Numbered from the stretch's first letter, positions 41,591 through 50,808 are shown. The stretch: 64,000 nt of DNA from Kineosporia sp. R_H_3 (GCF_002198675.1 NZ_MWLL01000247.1:29391-93390), one strand, 5' to 3'. The notes: a model not told the origin generated them from the letters alone. Translations and numbers: made by a program.

Positions 41591-42327
41591 TCGGTGCTCC
41601 TCGGGGGTTCCAGGCCGGTCTCGGGGGAGGACGGGGGGAGGCCTTCTTGGGCCCGCCAGACGGCGAACGCGGCGGTCGTGCCGCAGACGGTGGCCAGCGC
41701 CACGACCCACCCGGCGAGCACGTCGCTCGCGAAGTGGACGCCGAGCGCGAGCCGGTCGACTGCGGTGACGAGGACGATCACGACGGCGACGGCCCAGACG
41801 AGGGCCCGGCGGGCACCGCGGGTCGCGGGGTGCGCGAGGACGACGAGGACGGCCGCGAAGAGCATCGAGTTCAGCGCGTGGCCGGAGGGGAACGAGTAGC
41901 CGCTCGCGGTGCTCACCGGGTCGGCGAACGTCGGCCGGGCCCGGGCGACGAGCTCCTTGAGGAGCGGGCCGAGGAGCCCGCCGACGACCATCGTCGTCGC
42001 GAGCCAGTAGACGAGCCGGCGCCGGCCGCGCCGCCACAGCACGACGGCGAGGACGAACGCGAGGACCCGCCACGTGTTCGGGTCGGTGACCGTCGCGAGG
42101 ACGTCGAAGGTTCGGGCCAGCCAGGGCCGCGGCAGGACCTGGGCGTTGAAGGCGTCGGCGACGGCCCGGTCGGCGCGCTCGAGGGTCTCGTACTTGCCGA
42201 GCACGAGGACGGTGAGCAGCGTGAACGGCACGGCGACGAGCACGGCGGCGGCCGCGCCGAGCCCGAGCCGCAGACCGAGGCGGCGGCTCTGGCGCGCGGT
42301 GGCGGAAGGGTGCACGTCGGAGGACAT
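41587..42327 (-). CDS. PAP2 family lipid phosphatase, copy 2
   Basis: The 246-aa paralogue carries ELVARARPTF (motif 1), YSFPSGHALNSM (motif 2) and VDRLALGVHFASDVLAG (motif 3). The hydrophobic segments and length match the bacterial PgpB/YodM-like enzymes. It differs clearly from the next gene product, so this is not a recent duplication. GTG 42330 and ATG 42327 are both possible starts. It is the first gene of the overlapping lipid operon. Confidence 0.88.
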   Translation of the reverse strand: MSSDVHPSATARQSRRLGLRLGLGAAAAVLVAVPFTLLTVLVLGKYETLERADRAVADAFNAQVLPRPWLARTFDVLATVTDPNTWRVLAFVLAVVLWRRGRRRLVYWLATTMVVGGLLGPLLKELVARARPTFADPVSTASGYSFPSGHALNSMLFAAVLVVLAHPATRGARRALVWAVAVVIVLVTAVDRLALGVHFASDVLAGWVVALATVCGTTAAFAVWRAQEGLPPSSPETGLEPPRSTE

Positions 42328-42428
42328 CACCGCAGATGGTCCCCGGACGCCGTCCGGTCCACCCGTCGAGATGGCCTCGGTGCGCCGGGCGACTGAAGTC
42401 GCGGCCCGGACGCGCCGATGTGGTGGGC

Positions 42429-42656
42429 ATGGTCTTCGACGTCCTCGCGCTGGCCCTCGTCGTGGCCGGCGCCTACGCCTTCTGGCAGGAGGGGCGCCGC
42501 GCGCTGGCCGTGCTGCCCCCGGACGACCTGCCCCCGGAGGCCGCGCGCACCCCGCTGCCGCGGCACGCCCGGCTCCACGGCTACGTCGCCGAGGGGCTCG
42601 ACGACATCGACGACTTCCTCGCGGGCAGCGAGCGGGACCGGGACCAGCCCGCCTGA
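42429..42656 (+). CDS. Small single-TM hypothetical protein, 75 aa
   Basis: The ATG at 42429 opens MVFDVLALALVVAGAYAFWQEGRRAL, a clear N-terminal TM helix. A short cytosolic tail rich in Pro/Leu and Asp follows (YVAEGLDDIDDFLAGSERDRDQ). No strong ribosome site is visible. The hydrophobic start and acidic end make a real small membrane protein likely. Function is unknown. It is divergent from the lipid operon and converges on the DNA ligase gene. Confidence 0.55.
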   Translation: MVFDVLALALVVAGAYAFWQEGRRALAVLPPDDLPPEAARTPLPRHARLHGYVAEGLDDIDDFLAGSERDRDQPA

Positions 42657-42693
42657 CCGTCGTCCCGCCGCGGTCCTTCCGCCGGCCCGGCGG

Positions 42694-44253
42694 TCAGACC
42701 GGCCGGTACGACAGGACGGTGTCCACGGTGTCCGCCTCGGCCGCCGGCTTGTCGGGCCGGTGCGCGATGACCCGGGCGAACCGCAGCGCGACCCCGGCCG
42801 GGTAGCGCGACGACGTCTGCACGCCGTCGAAGGCGATCTCCACGACGAGGGTCGGCTCGACGTCGACCCGCCAGCCGTTGCTGCTGCGCTCGATGCCGCG
42901 CAGGTGCTCCGTCTGCCACGCGAGCATCGCGTCGGTGAGCCCCTTGAACGTCTTGCCGAGCATGACGAAGCCGCCCGGCGGACCGAACCGGCCGTCGGGG
43001 TCGCGGGCGCCCAGGTGCAGGTTCGAGAGCAGCCCGGTGCGCCGCCCGTGCCCCCACTCCGCGGCGAGCACGACGAGGTCGAGGGTGATCCGCGGCTTCA
43101 CCTTGACCCAGCCCGCCCCGCGCCGGCCCATCGCGTAGGCGCCGGCGAGCGCCTTGACGACGACGCCCTCGTGCCCGCGGGCCAGGGCGTCGGCGGCGAA
43201 CGCCTCGGCCGCGGCGGCCTCGCCGGGGTCGGCGGCGTCCTCGACGACGTGCCGCGGGACGAGCAGGCCCGCGGGGGCCACCGTGGCCAGGGCGGCGCGC
43301 CGGGTCGGGCCGTCGGCGTCGAGCAGGTCGGTGCCGTCGACGTGCAGGGCGTCGAACAGCACCGTCGTCAGCGGGCGTTCGGTGTCCGCGCGGGTGTGCC
43401 GGGCGACGAGGGACGACGTGACCTGGAACGGCTCCGGCCGCCCGTCCGGGCGCAGCGCGAGCACCTCGCCGTCGACGACGAACCGGCCGGCCGGCCAGGT
43501 GCGGGCCTCGGCGACGAGCCCGGGCAGCCGGGCGGTCACGTCGTCGAGGGTGCGGGTGAAGACCGCGACGTCGTCGCCGTCCCGGTGCACCTGGACCCTC
43601 ACCCCGTCGAGCTTCCACTCCACCCCGGCCGGACCGGTCTTCGCGAACGCCTCGGTCAGGCTCGGTGCGGACGCCGCGAGCATCGGGGACAGCGCCGTCC
43701 CGACCCGCAGCCCGAACGCCGCCAGCGCCGGCTCGCCACCGTCGAGGGCGGCGACCGCGACGGCCGCCGGGTCCCCGGTGAGCGTCACGGCGCGGCGGAC
43801 CGCGGCCGCCGGGACGGCTGCGGCGAGCGCGATCGCGTCGAGGAGCAGCCCGGCCTGGGCACCCTGCCGCAGCTCGCCGGTGACGAGCCCCGCGAGCAGG
43901 CGCCGTTCCGGCCCGGTCGCGGCGAGCACGAGGTCGCGCAGGAGCGTGGCCCGGGCCGCCTGCGACCCGGCGCCGCCGGCGTCCTGGAGCGCCTCGAAGG
44001 CGCGTTCGACCCCCTCGACGGTGAGCGTCGCCGTGGCGGGCTCGGGCGGCCCGCCGTCGAGCAGCGCCGAGACCGCCGCCCAGCCGACGCCGAGCCGGCG
44101 CTGGCGGGTCTGCCCCGACAGCCACGCCGCGACCGACGGGACCTCCGCCGCCGTCGCCGCGCGCAGCGCCCCGGCGAGCAGCTCGACCTTGGCCTTCTTC
44201 CCGCTGACGGCGGCGACGGCCTCGGAGGCCGCGGCGACGTCGGCGAGCAGCAT
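42694..44253 (-). CDS. ligB: ATP-dependent DNA ligase (LigB-like)
   Basis: The 519-aa ligase begins MLLADVAAASEAVAAVSGKKAKV, as actinobacterial LigB proteins do. An N-terminal helical DNA-binding domain is followed by the adenylation domain, with catalytic Lys214 in EWKLDGVRVQVHR, FVVDGEVLAL (motif III), EGVVVKALAGAYAMGRRGAGWVKVKP (motifs IV-V) and an OB-fold C-terminus. It seals nicks using ATP as an accessory to NAD-dependent LigA. GTG 44262, just past the RecQ stop, is an alternative start. It is third in an ABC-F-RecQ-LigB operon. Confidence 0.9.
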   Translation of the reverse strand: MLLADVAAASEAVAAVSGKKAKVELLAGALRAATAAEVPSVAAWLSGQTRQRRLGVGWAAVSALLDGGPPEPATATLTVEGVERAFEALQDAGGAGSQAARATLLRDLVLAATGPERRLLAGLVTGELRQGAQAGLLLDAIALAAAVPAAAVRRAVTLTGDPAAVAVAALDGGEPALAAFGLRVGTALSPMLAASAPSLTEAFAKTGPAGVEWKLDGVRVQVHRDGDDVAVFTRTLDDVTARLPGLVAEARTWPAGRFVVDGEVLALRPDGRPEPFQVTSSLVARHTRADTERPLTTVLFDALHVDGTDLLDADGPTRRAALATVAPAGLLVPRHVVEDAADPGEAAAAEAFAADALARGHEGVVVKALAGAYAMGRRGAGWVKVKPRITLDLVVLAAEWGHGRRTGLLSNLHLGARDPDGRFGPPGGFVMLGKTFKGLTDAMLAWQTEHLRGIERSSNGWRVDVEPTLVVEIAFDGVQTSSRYPAGVALRFARVIAHRPDKPAAEADTVDTVLSYRPV

Positions 44254-44266
44254 CCCGGTCACCGCG

Positions 44267-46477
44267 TCACCCCACGCTCGCGAGCGCGAACGGCAGCACC
44301 TCGTCCGCACCGGCGACCCGCAGGGCCCGCCCCGCGACCGTGAAGGTCCAGCGCGAGTCGACGAGGTCGTCGACGAGCAGGACGGGGCCGTCGAGCCGGG
44401 CGAGCGCCTCCTGCATCGCGGCCGGCGCGACGAACTGGTCCCACACCCCGGCGAGCCGGAACGCGCTGTTGCCGCCGGGCTCCCCGGTCGGCCCGTCGAA
44501 GGCGAACGCGAGCGGCCCGAGCCACTCGAGCCGGCCGCGCTCGGCGAGGTGCCGGGCGACGGAGGCGACGAGCTGGGGACGCCGCCGGCTCGGCACCGCG
44601 GCGACCGCGACCGGCCGCCGGGCCCAGCCCCAGCCCTTGAGCACGTCGATGCAGGCCCCGAGGAGCGCCTCGTCCGCGGGGGCGTCCGGCGCGTTCGGGT
44701 CGAGGAGGGTGCGCAGCCGGTTGCCCCAGCCGAGGTCGGTGAGCCGGGCGACCACCCGGCCCTCGCCGACCCGCTCGGGCTCGGGGATCTTGCCGCTGGC
44801 GCTCACCCCGAGCCGGTCCATCCCGGACGGCCACTGCGCGCGCGGCGGGACCTCGACCCCGACGTGCCGCAGCCTGTCCCGGGCGGCCGACCGGGCGACG
44901 TCCGGCACCTCCGACGGGAACCACGCGACGCCGCCGGCGTTGATGACGCAGCGGTCGCACTTGCCGCAGTCGGCGGCGGCCGGGTCGTCGAGGGCCTCGG
45001 CGAGGAAGCGCATCCGGCAGCCGGTCGACCGCTCGTAGGCGAGCATCGAGGCGGCCTCGCGCTCCCGGGCCTGGGCGACCCGGCCGTACCGCTCGGCGTC
45101 GAAGACCCACGGCTGGCCGGTGGAGACCCAGCCGCCCGACACCCGGTTCACCGCGCCGTCGACGTCGAGCACCTTGAGCAGCAGCTCGAGCTTCGTCCGC
45201 CGGACGTCGGTCACGGTCTCGAGCGCCGCCGTCGACATCGGCCGGCGGGCCGCGGCGAGCGCGGCGAGGACGGCGGACGCCTGGTCCTCGCGCGGCATCG
45301 AGGACGTCGCGAAGTACCGCCAGATGTCACGGTCCTCCGGGCCGGGGAGCAGCAGGACGTCGGCCCGTTCGGTCGCGCGCCCGGCACGGCCGACCTGCTG
45401 GTAGTACGCGACCGGTGAGGACGGCGCCCCGAGGTGGACGACGAACCCCAGGTCGGGCTTGTCGAAGCCCATCCCGAGGGCGCTCGTCGCGACGAGCGCC
45501 TTGACCTCGTTGCGGCGGAGCAGGTCCTCGGCGTGCTCGCGCTCGGCGGTGTCCGTGCGCCCGGTGTAGGCGAGCACCCGGTGCCCGGCGGCGGACAGCA
45601 GCGAGGCGGCGTCCTCGGCGCCGGACACGGTGAGCGCGTAGACGATCCCGCTGCCCGGCAGGTCGGGCAGGTGGGCGGCGAGCCAGGCGAGCCGCTCCTC
45701 GGCGCTCGGCAGCGGCAGGACCCCGAGCCGCAGGCTCTCCCGCGCGAGCGGGCCGCGCAGGGTCCGCACGGCGTACCCGCCGCCGTCGGCGACCTCCCGG
45801 GCGGGGGCGTCGGCCCGGACCAGACCGTGCCGCGAGACCGCGAGCTGCTCGGCGACGTCCTCGACGACGCGCGCGTTCGCCGTCGCCGTCGTCGCGAGCA
45901 CCGGGGTGCCCGTCGGGAGCTCGGCGAGCAGGTCGCGGATCCGCCGGTAGTCGGGGCGGAAGTCGTGCCCCCAGTCGCTGATGCAGTGCGCCTCGTCGAC
46001 GACGAGCAGCCCGGCCCGGGCCGCGAGGCCCGGCAGCAGCTCCTCGCGGAAGCGCGGGTTGTTGAGCCGCTCCGGGCTCACGAGGAGGACGTCGACGGTG
46101 TCGTCCGCGAGCGCGGCGGTGACCTCGCCCCACTCGTGGGCGTTGGCGCTGTTCATCGTCACCGCGCGGACCCCGGCCCGGGCGGCGGCCGCGACCTGGT
46201 CGCGCATGAGGGCGAGCAGCGGCGACACGATGAGCGTCGGCCCGGTGCCGCGGGCGCGCAGCAGGGCCGTCGCGACGAAGTACACCGCGGACTTGCCCCA
46301 GCCGGTCCGCTGGACGACGAGCACCCGCCGGTGGTGCGCGACGAGGTCGGCGATGGCGTCCCACTGCCCGTCGCGGAAGTCCACGTCGTCGCGCCCGACG
46401 AGCCGGCGCAGCGCCGTCCGGGCCTCGTCGTGGAGCGCGTCGAGGTCGTCGGGCGCGGCCGTGCCGACGGGCGTCAT
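44267..46477 (-). CDS. RecQ family DNA helicase with C-terminal PRTase-like domain
   Basis: The 736-residue helicase has FRDGQWDAIADLV, Walker A QRTGWGKSAVYF, VDEAHCISDWGHDFRPDYRRI (DEAH box), TATANARVV, and the later motifs VATSALGMGFDKPDLGFVVH and QQVGRAGRA. A zinc cluster follows (CRMRFL...CGKCDRC). The C-terminus is unusual: VLLVDDLVDSRWTFT (residues 699-713) closely resembles the PRPP-binding loop of type I phosphoribosyltransferases, after a segment of about 100 residues with no HRDC character. It unwinds DNA 3'-5'; the fused domain's role is unknown. The start overlaps the ABC-F stop as ATGA. Confidence 0.92.
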   Translation of the reverse strand: MTPVGTAAPDDLDALHDEARTALRRLVGRDDVDFRDGQWDAIADLVAHHRRVLVVQRTGWGKSAVYFVATALLRARGTGPTLIVSPLLALMRDQVAAAARAGVRAVTMNSANAHEWGEVTAALADDTVDVLLVSPERLNNPRFREELLPGLAARAGLLVVDEAHCISDWGHDFRPDYRRIRDLLAELPTGTPVLATTATANARVVEDVAEQLAVSRHGLVRADAPAREVADGGGYAVRTLRGPLARESLRLGVLPLPSAEERLAWLAAHLPDLPGSGIVYALTVSGAEDAASLLSAAGHRVLAYTGRTDTAEREHAEDLLRRNEVKALVATSALGMGFDKPDLGFVVHLGAPSSPVAYYQQVGRAGRATERADVLLLPGPEDRDIWRYFATSSMPREDQASAVLAALAAARRPMSTAALETVTDVRRTKLELLLKVLDVDGAVNRVSGGWVSTGQPWVFDAERYGRVAQAREREAASMLAYERSTGCRMRFLAEALDDPAAADCGKCDRCVINAGGVAWFPSEVPDVARSAARDRLRHVGVEVPPRAQWPSGMDRLGVSASGKIPEPERVGEGRVVARLTDLGWGNRLRTLLDPNAPDAPADEALLGACIDVLKGWGWARRPVAVAAVPSRRRPQLVASVARHLAERGRLEWLGPLAFAFDGPTGEPGGNSAFRLAGVWDQFVAPAAMQEALARLDGPVLLVDDLVDSRWTFTVAGRALRVAGADEVLPFALASVG

Positions 46478-48129
46478 GCCTGCACCTGCGCGACCCGGCC
46501 GGCGTCGACGGCGAACCGCCGCGTCACGTGCACCTCGTCGAGCAGCCGCCGGTCGTGGCTCACGAGCAGCAGCGTGCCCGGGTAGGAGTCGAGCGCCTGC
46601 TCGAGCTGCTCGATGGCCGGCAGGTCGAGGTGGTTCGTCGGCTCGTCGAGGACGAGCAGGTTGACCCCGCGGGCCTGGAGCAGCGCGAGCGCCGCTCGGG
46701 TCCGCTCACCCGGCGACAGGCTGCCGGCGGCACGCATGACGTGGTCCGCCTTGAGCCCGTACTTCGCGAGCAGGGTGCGCACCTCGGCGTCCGGCCGGTC
46801 CGGCACCTGGTCGCCGAAGGCGCGCATGAGCGGCACGTCGCCGGCGAACAGGGAGCGGGCCTGGTCGACCTCGCCGACGACGACGCCCGGCCCGAGGCCG
46901 GCGGTGCCCTCGTCGGCCGCGAGGCGGCCGAGCATCACGGCGAGCAGGGTCGACTTGCCCGAGCCGTTCGGCCCGGTGATCGCGACCCGGTCCGCCCAGT
47001 CGACCTGGAGCGTGACCGGCCCGAGCGTGAAGCCGCCGCGCCGGACGACGACGTCCCGCAGGGTCGCGACGACCGCACCCGCGCGCGGCGCGACCGCGAT
47101 CTCCATCTGGAGCTTCCACTCCTTGCGCGGCTCCTCGACGACGTCGAGCCGCTCGATGAGGCGCTCGGTCTGCCGGGCCTTGGCGGCCTGCTTCTCGGTG
47201 GCCTCGGTGCGGAACTTGCGGCCGATCTTGTCGTTGTCGGGCGCCTTGCGCCGGGCGTTCTTGACGCCCTTCTCCATCCACGCCCGCTGCATCCGGGCCC
47301 GCTCGCCGAGGTCGGAGACCCGGCCGGCGTACTCCTCGTACTCCTCGCGCGCGTGCCTGCGGGCGATCTCGCGCTCCTCGAGGTAGGCGGCGTAGCCGCC
47401 GCCGACGACCCGGACCTGCTGCTGCGCGAGGTCGAGCTCGACGACCCGGTTCACGGTCCGCATGAGGAACTCCCGGTCGTGGCTCACGAGGACCACGCCG
47501 GCGCGCAGGCCGGTGACGAACCGCTCGAGCCGGTCGAGCCCGTCGAGGTCGAGGTCGTTCGTCGGCTCGTCGAGGAGGAAGACGTCGTAGCGCGACAGCA
47601 GCAGCGACGCCAGGCTCGCCCGGGCGGCCTGGCCGCCGGACAGCGCCGTCATCGGGGTCGTCAGGTCGACGCCGAGGCCGACGTCGGCGCACACCTCGCC
47701 GGCACGCTCCTCGAGGTCCGCGGCGCCGAGCGCCAGCCAGTGCTCGAGCGCGAGGGCGTACGCGTCGTCCGCGGGGACGCCGTCCACCGGGCTGCCGTCG
47801 GCGAGGGCCTCGGACGCCCGGTCGAGGGCGGTCTGCGCGGCCGCGACCCCGGTGCGCCGCGCGAGGAACTCCGCGACGCTCTCGCCGGGCCGCCGTTCGG
47901 GCTCCTGCGGGAGCAGCCCGACGGTGGCCGACGCGGGCGAGAGGGTGACGGCGCCGTGCTCGGTCACGGCGAGGCCGGCGAGCAGCCGCAGCAGGGTCGA
48001 CTTGCCGGCGCCGTTGGCACCGACGAGACCGACGACGTCCCCGGGCGCGACGACGAGGTCGAGGCCGGAGAAGAGCGTGCGGTCACCGTGGCCGGCGGCG
48101 AGGTCTCGGGCGAGGAGGGTGGCACTCAT
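46474..48129 (-). CDS. ABC-F family ATPase
   Basis: The 551-aa protein has two ABC domains and no TM segments. The first has GANGAGKSTLL, a signature LSGGQAARA and Walker B YDVFLLDEPTNDLDLDGL. The second has GPNGSGKSTLL, LSPGERTRAALAL and LLVLDEPTNHLDLPAIEQL. The inter-domain linker (about residues 235-320) is helical and very basic (KGVKNARRKAPDNDKIGRKFRTEATEKQAAKARQ). Such proteins act on the ribosome in translation or antibiotic resistance. Which one is not readable here. It is the first gene of an operon with recQ and a DNA ligase, an unusual pairing. Confidence 0.88.
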   Translation of the reverse strand: MSATLLARDLAAGHGDRTLFSGLDLVVAPGDVVGLVGANGAGKSTLLRLLAGLAVTEHGAVTLSPASATVGLLPQEPERRPGESVAEFLARRTGVAAAQTALDRASEALADGSPVDGVPADDAYALALEHWLALGAADLEERAGEVCADVGLGVDLTTPMTALSGGQAARASLASLLLSRYDVFLLDEPTNDLDLDGLDRLERFVTGLRAGVVLVSHDREFLMRTVNRVVELDLAQQQVRVVGGGYAAYLEEREIARRHAREEYEEYAGRVSDLGERARMQRAWMEKGVKNARRKAPDNDKIGRKFRTEATEKQAAKARQTERLIERLDVVEEPRKEWKLQMEIAVAPRAGAVVATLRDVVVRRGGFTLGPVTLQVDWADRVAITGPNGSGKSTLLAVMLGRLAADEGTAGLGPGVVVGEVDQARSLFAGDVPLMRAFGDQVPDRPDAEVRTLLAKYGLKADHVMRAAGSLSPGERTRAALALLQARGVNLLVLDEPTNHLDLPAIEQLEQALDSYPGTLLLVSHDRRLLDEVHVTRRFAVDAGRVAQVQA

Positions 48130-48199
48130 GATGCGACGACGCTACCGGCGCGCCCCGACAACCCCCTTCTGAGTATCCACAGGTCAGGTCGTCCACAGG

Positions 48200-49384
48200 T
48201 CACACGAAGAGCTCACCTGCGGCGGCGACGTCGTCCGCGCCGTGCAGGAGGGTGAGGTCGACGCCGAGGAGCGCCTCCTCGCCGTGGCCGAGCACCCGGG
48301 CCGAGCCGGCGGCCTCCGCCGCGGCGACCCCGCCGAACCCGACGGTCGAGGGCTCGAGGCCGACGACGTACATGCCCTCGCCGGGCATCATCCACTCGAT
48401 CATCCAGGGCATCGCGGCGGCGTCCCACGAGACGAGCAGGCCGGCGGCGCGGCCGTCGCCGACGTCGTCGGTGAGCACCGCGGCATGTGCCGCCCCGTCG
48501 CCGCCCGGCTGCGCGGGCAGCTCCCAGACCCCTTCCACCCCAGCGGGTTCGGGGACGCCGACCCGGTCACGACGCTTGCCGGCGACGTCCCCGCCGGTGG
48601 CGGTCGGGGCACCGGTCGTCGAACGGATCCGGGCGTCGGGGGAGAGCACCGGCCACCCGACGTTCACGTGGTAGAGCACCGCGAGCGGGGTCGGGGCGAA
48701 GCCGTCGTTGCGGACCCGGTCGACGATCCGCACGGTCCGGCCGCCGACCTCGACCTCGACCCGGCGGGTCAGCACGAGCTGCTCGGCGAACGGCGCGGCC
48801 TGCCGGACCTCGCCCTCGACGACGAGCACCTCGCGGACGCCGCCCGGTGCGTGCGCGTCGGGCACCCGCTCGCGGTCGAGCCGGGTCAGCCGGGCGGGCA
48901 GCGCTGCGACCCGGCCGTGCATCGGGTGGTCGGTCGTCGTGATGCCGGGGTGCCCGAACCGGTGCGGCTCGGACGACGGCCCGTGGACGTGGTCGAGCCC
49001 GCAGGTCTGGACGAGGCCGCCGGTGAAGGTCCGCATCGGTCCCCAGCCGGCCGGCTCGGCGAACGCGGGGTGCCGCAGGCCGGCGGGGGAGAGCCAGCCG
49101 ACGGGGACGCCGCGCACGCTCGCCCGGACGACGTCGAGCGCCCGGTCGACGGCGAGGTCCACCTCGATCTCGCCCGACCGCAGCCGGACGAGCCGGACCC
49201 CGCGCGCGTCGCCGTCCGCCACCTCGACGAGCTCGACGCCCGCCACCTGGTCCGGGTGGCCGAGCCAGGCCCGCAGACCGACGTCGGCCGGCCGGCCGAA
49301 GAGGGTCGCCGGGCCGGTCCGCCGGCGGGCCGCCGGACGGTCCGGTCGGGAGGTCCCGGCGTCCTCGACAGGGGTCGGTGCCAT
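48200..49384 (-). CDS. DUF4432/aldose-1-epimerase-like protein
   Basis: The 394-residue protein opens at ATG 49384 behind GAGGAGAAGG. It shows the DUF4432 features DRALDVVRASVRGVPVGWLSPAGLRHP, FTGGLVQTCGLDHVHGPSSEPH, GHPGITTTDHPMHGRVAALPA, VLYHVNVGWPVLSPD and MIEWMMPGEGMYVVGLEP. DUF4432 enzymes belong to the galactose mutarotase superfamily; the His-rich GLDHVHG and HGRVA positions match its catalytic pocket. It probably interconverts sugar anomers. It is divergent from the isomerase-like gene of the sugar locus. Confidence 0.87.
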   Translation of the reverse strand: MAPTPVEDAGTSRPDRPAARRRTGPATLFGRPADVGLRAWLGHPDQVAGVELVEVADGDARGVRLVRLRSGEIEVDLAVDRALDVVRASVRGVPVGWLSPAGLRHPAFAEPAGWGPMRTFTGGLVQTCGLDHVHGPSSEPHRFGHPGITTTDHPMHGRVAALPARLTRLDRERVPDAHAPGGVREVLVVEGEVRQAAPFAEQLVLTRRVEVEVGGRTVRIVDRVRNDGFAPTPLAVLYHVNVGWPVLSPDARIRSTTGAPTATGGDVAGKRRDRVGVPEPAGVEGVWELPAQPGGDGAAHAAVLTDDVGDGRAAGLLVSWDAAAMPWMIEWMMPGEGMYVVGLEPSTVGFGGVAAAEAAGSARVLGHGEEALLGVDLTLLHGADDVAAAGELFV

Positions 49385-49519
49385 CCTTCTCCTCGGCTCG
49401 CGCGACGTCGGGCGGGTGCGAACGGTCACGATGCCATGCGGCGCGGCCGGGCGCGCTCTGCGGTCGGGCGCCGCGCCGCCGCGTCGTCCCCGCCGTCCCG
49501 CCGTCCAGGAAGGACCGCC

Positions 49520-50611
49520 ATGCGCCCCGCACCGCTGCTGCTCCCGCCCAACCAGTTCGACCACTTCTACCGCGGGGGCGACCGCATCGGCGCCCTGCGT
49601 GGCGGCCCCGGGGGCCCGCAGCGGCCCGAGGAGTGGGTGGGCAGCGCGACGACCCGCTTCGGCGAGACCGAGCAGGGCCTGTCCCGGCTGCCGGACGGGT
49701 CGTTCCTGCGCGAGCGGGTGCTCGCCGACCCGGTCGCCTGGCTCGGCCAGGACCACGTGCGCCGCTACGGCGGCGACAACGTCGAGATCCTCGTCAAGCT
49801 GCTCGACCCCGGCCAGCGGCTGCCCGTGCACGTCCACCCGCAGCGGGCGTTCGCCCGCGAGCACCTCGGCCTGGCGCACGGCAAGACCGAGGCGTGGGTC
49901 GTCGTCGAGGCCGACCCGGGGGCGGTCGTCGGGCTCGGCTTCCGCCGCGCGGTGAGCCCCGAGGAGGTCGCCGGTCTGGTGTCGGCCCACGACAGCGCGG
50001 CGCTCGTCGACCTGTGCGTGACGCGGTCGGTCCGGGCCGGGGACGGCGTCCTCGTGCCGTCCGGGACGCCGCACTTCATCGGCGAGGGCGTGCTCATCGT
50101 CGAGGTCCAGGAGCCGACGGACCTGTCGATCCTGCTCGAGTGGGACGGCTTCGCCGTGGACGGCGACCGGGACGGTCACCTCGGCCTCGGGTTCGACCTC
50201 GCGCTGCGGGCCCTCGACCTCACGCCGTGGACGTCGGCGGACCTCGAGCGGCACCTCGTGCCGGCCGAGAGCCTCGTGGACGCCGCGGGCCGCGCGGTCT
50301 CGCCGCTCGCCGCCGCGCTGCCGGCCGACGCCGAGCCGTACTTCCGCGCCCACCACGTCGACGCGACGGGCAGCCCGGACGGCGACGCCGGCTGCGTCGA
50401 CGTCCCGGCCGGCCTCGCGGTGCTGCTCGTCCTCGACGGGGCGGGCCGGGTCGACACCACGGACGGCGGCGGCCTCGCCGTCGAGCGAGGGGACGCCGTC
50501 CTCGTGCCGTGGTGCGCGGGCGACTGGACGCTCACGGCGAGCGCCGCGGGCTCGGTCCGCGGCGTGCTCTGCCGTCCGCCGGCGCCGGACGCCCCCGAGG
50601 CGCCGCGCTGA
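49520..50611 (+). CDS. Mannose-6-phosphate-isomerase-like (class I cupin) protein
   Basis: ATG 49520 has AGGAAGGA upstream. The 363-aa protein matches type I phosphomannose isomerases. It starts PNQFDHFYRGGDRIGALRGG. Zinc-site residues lie in LPVHVHPQRAF (two His), HGKTEAWVVVEADPGA (Glu) and GVLVPSGTPHFIGEGVLIVEVQEPTD (His). A second cupin domain is present with little conservation. It would interconvert an aldose phosphate and a ketose phosphate. The flanking genes (DUF4432, LacI, kinases, aldolase) suggest a dedicated sugar pathway rather than housekeeping ManA. Confidence 0.82.
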   Translation: MRPAPLLLPPNQFDHFYRGGDRIGALRGGPGGPQRPEEWVGSATTRFGETEQGLSRLPDGSFLRERVLADPVAWLGQDHVRRYGGDNVEILVKLLDPGQRLPVHVHPQRAFAREHLGLAHGKTEAWVVVEADPGAVVGLGFRRAVSPEEVAGLVSAHDSAALVDLCVTRSVRAGDGVLVPSGTPHFIGEGVLIVEVQEPTDLSILLEWDGFAVDGDRDGHLGLGFDLALRALDLTPWTSADLERHLVPAESLVDAAGRAVSPLAAALPADAEPYFRAHHVDATGSPDGDAGCVDVPAGLAVLLVLDGAGRVDTTDGGGLAVERGDAVLVPWCAGDWTLTASAAGSVRGVLCRPPAPDAPEAPR

Positions 50612-50664
50612 GCCCCGCCGCTCGTCGCGGACGCCGGGGAGAACGCTACGCAGCGTCACCCCGG

Positions 50665-50696
50665 GACGGCCGGTGCCCGCCGGGGCACCGGCCGTC
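50665..50696 (+). terminator. 14-bp GC-rich terminator stem
   Basis: GACGGCCGGTGCCC (50665-50678) pairs perfectly with GGGCACCGGCCGTC (50683-50696) across a GCCG loop, 54 nt after the isomerase-like stop codon. No U-tract. Confidence 0.55.
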
Positions 50697-50808
50697 GCCG
50701 TCCCGGCGCGGAACGCCGGCCGGAGCCCGCGCGGCCGCCCGAGAACGCTTACTCGGGATCGGGTCGGACTCAGGCCAGTAACGAATACGTAACCTTCCCG
50801 TTCGTCCC

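Noticed and set aside
48242..49519. Long 5' extension of the isomerase-like gene across the DUF4432 gene
   Set aside because: The extension is antisense to DUF4432; the conserved N-terminus and ribosome site place the start at 49520.
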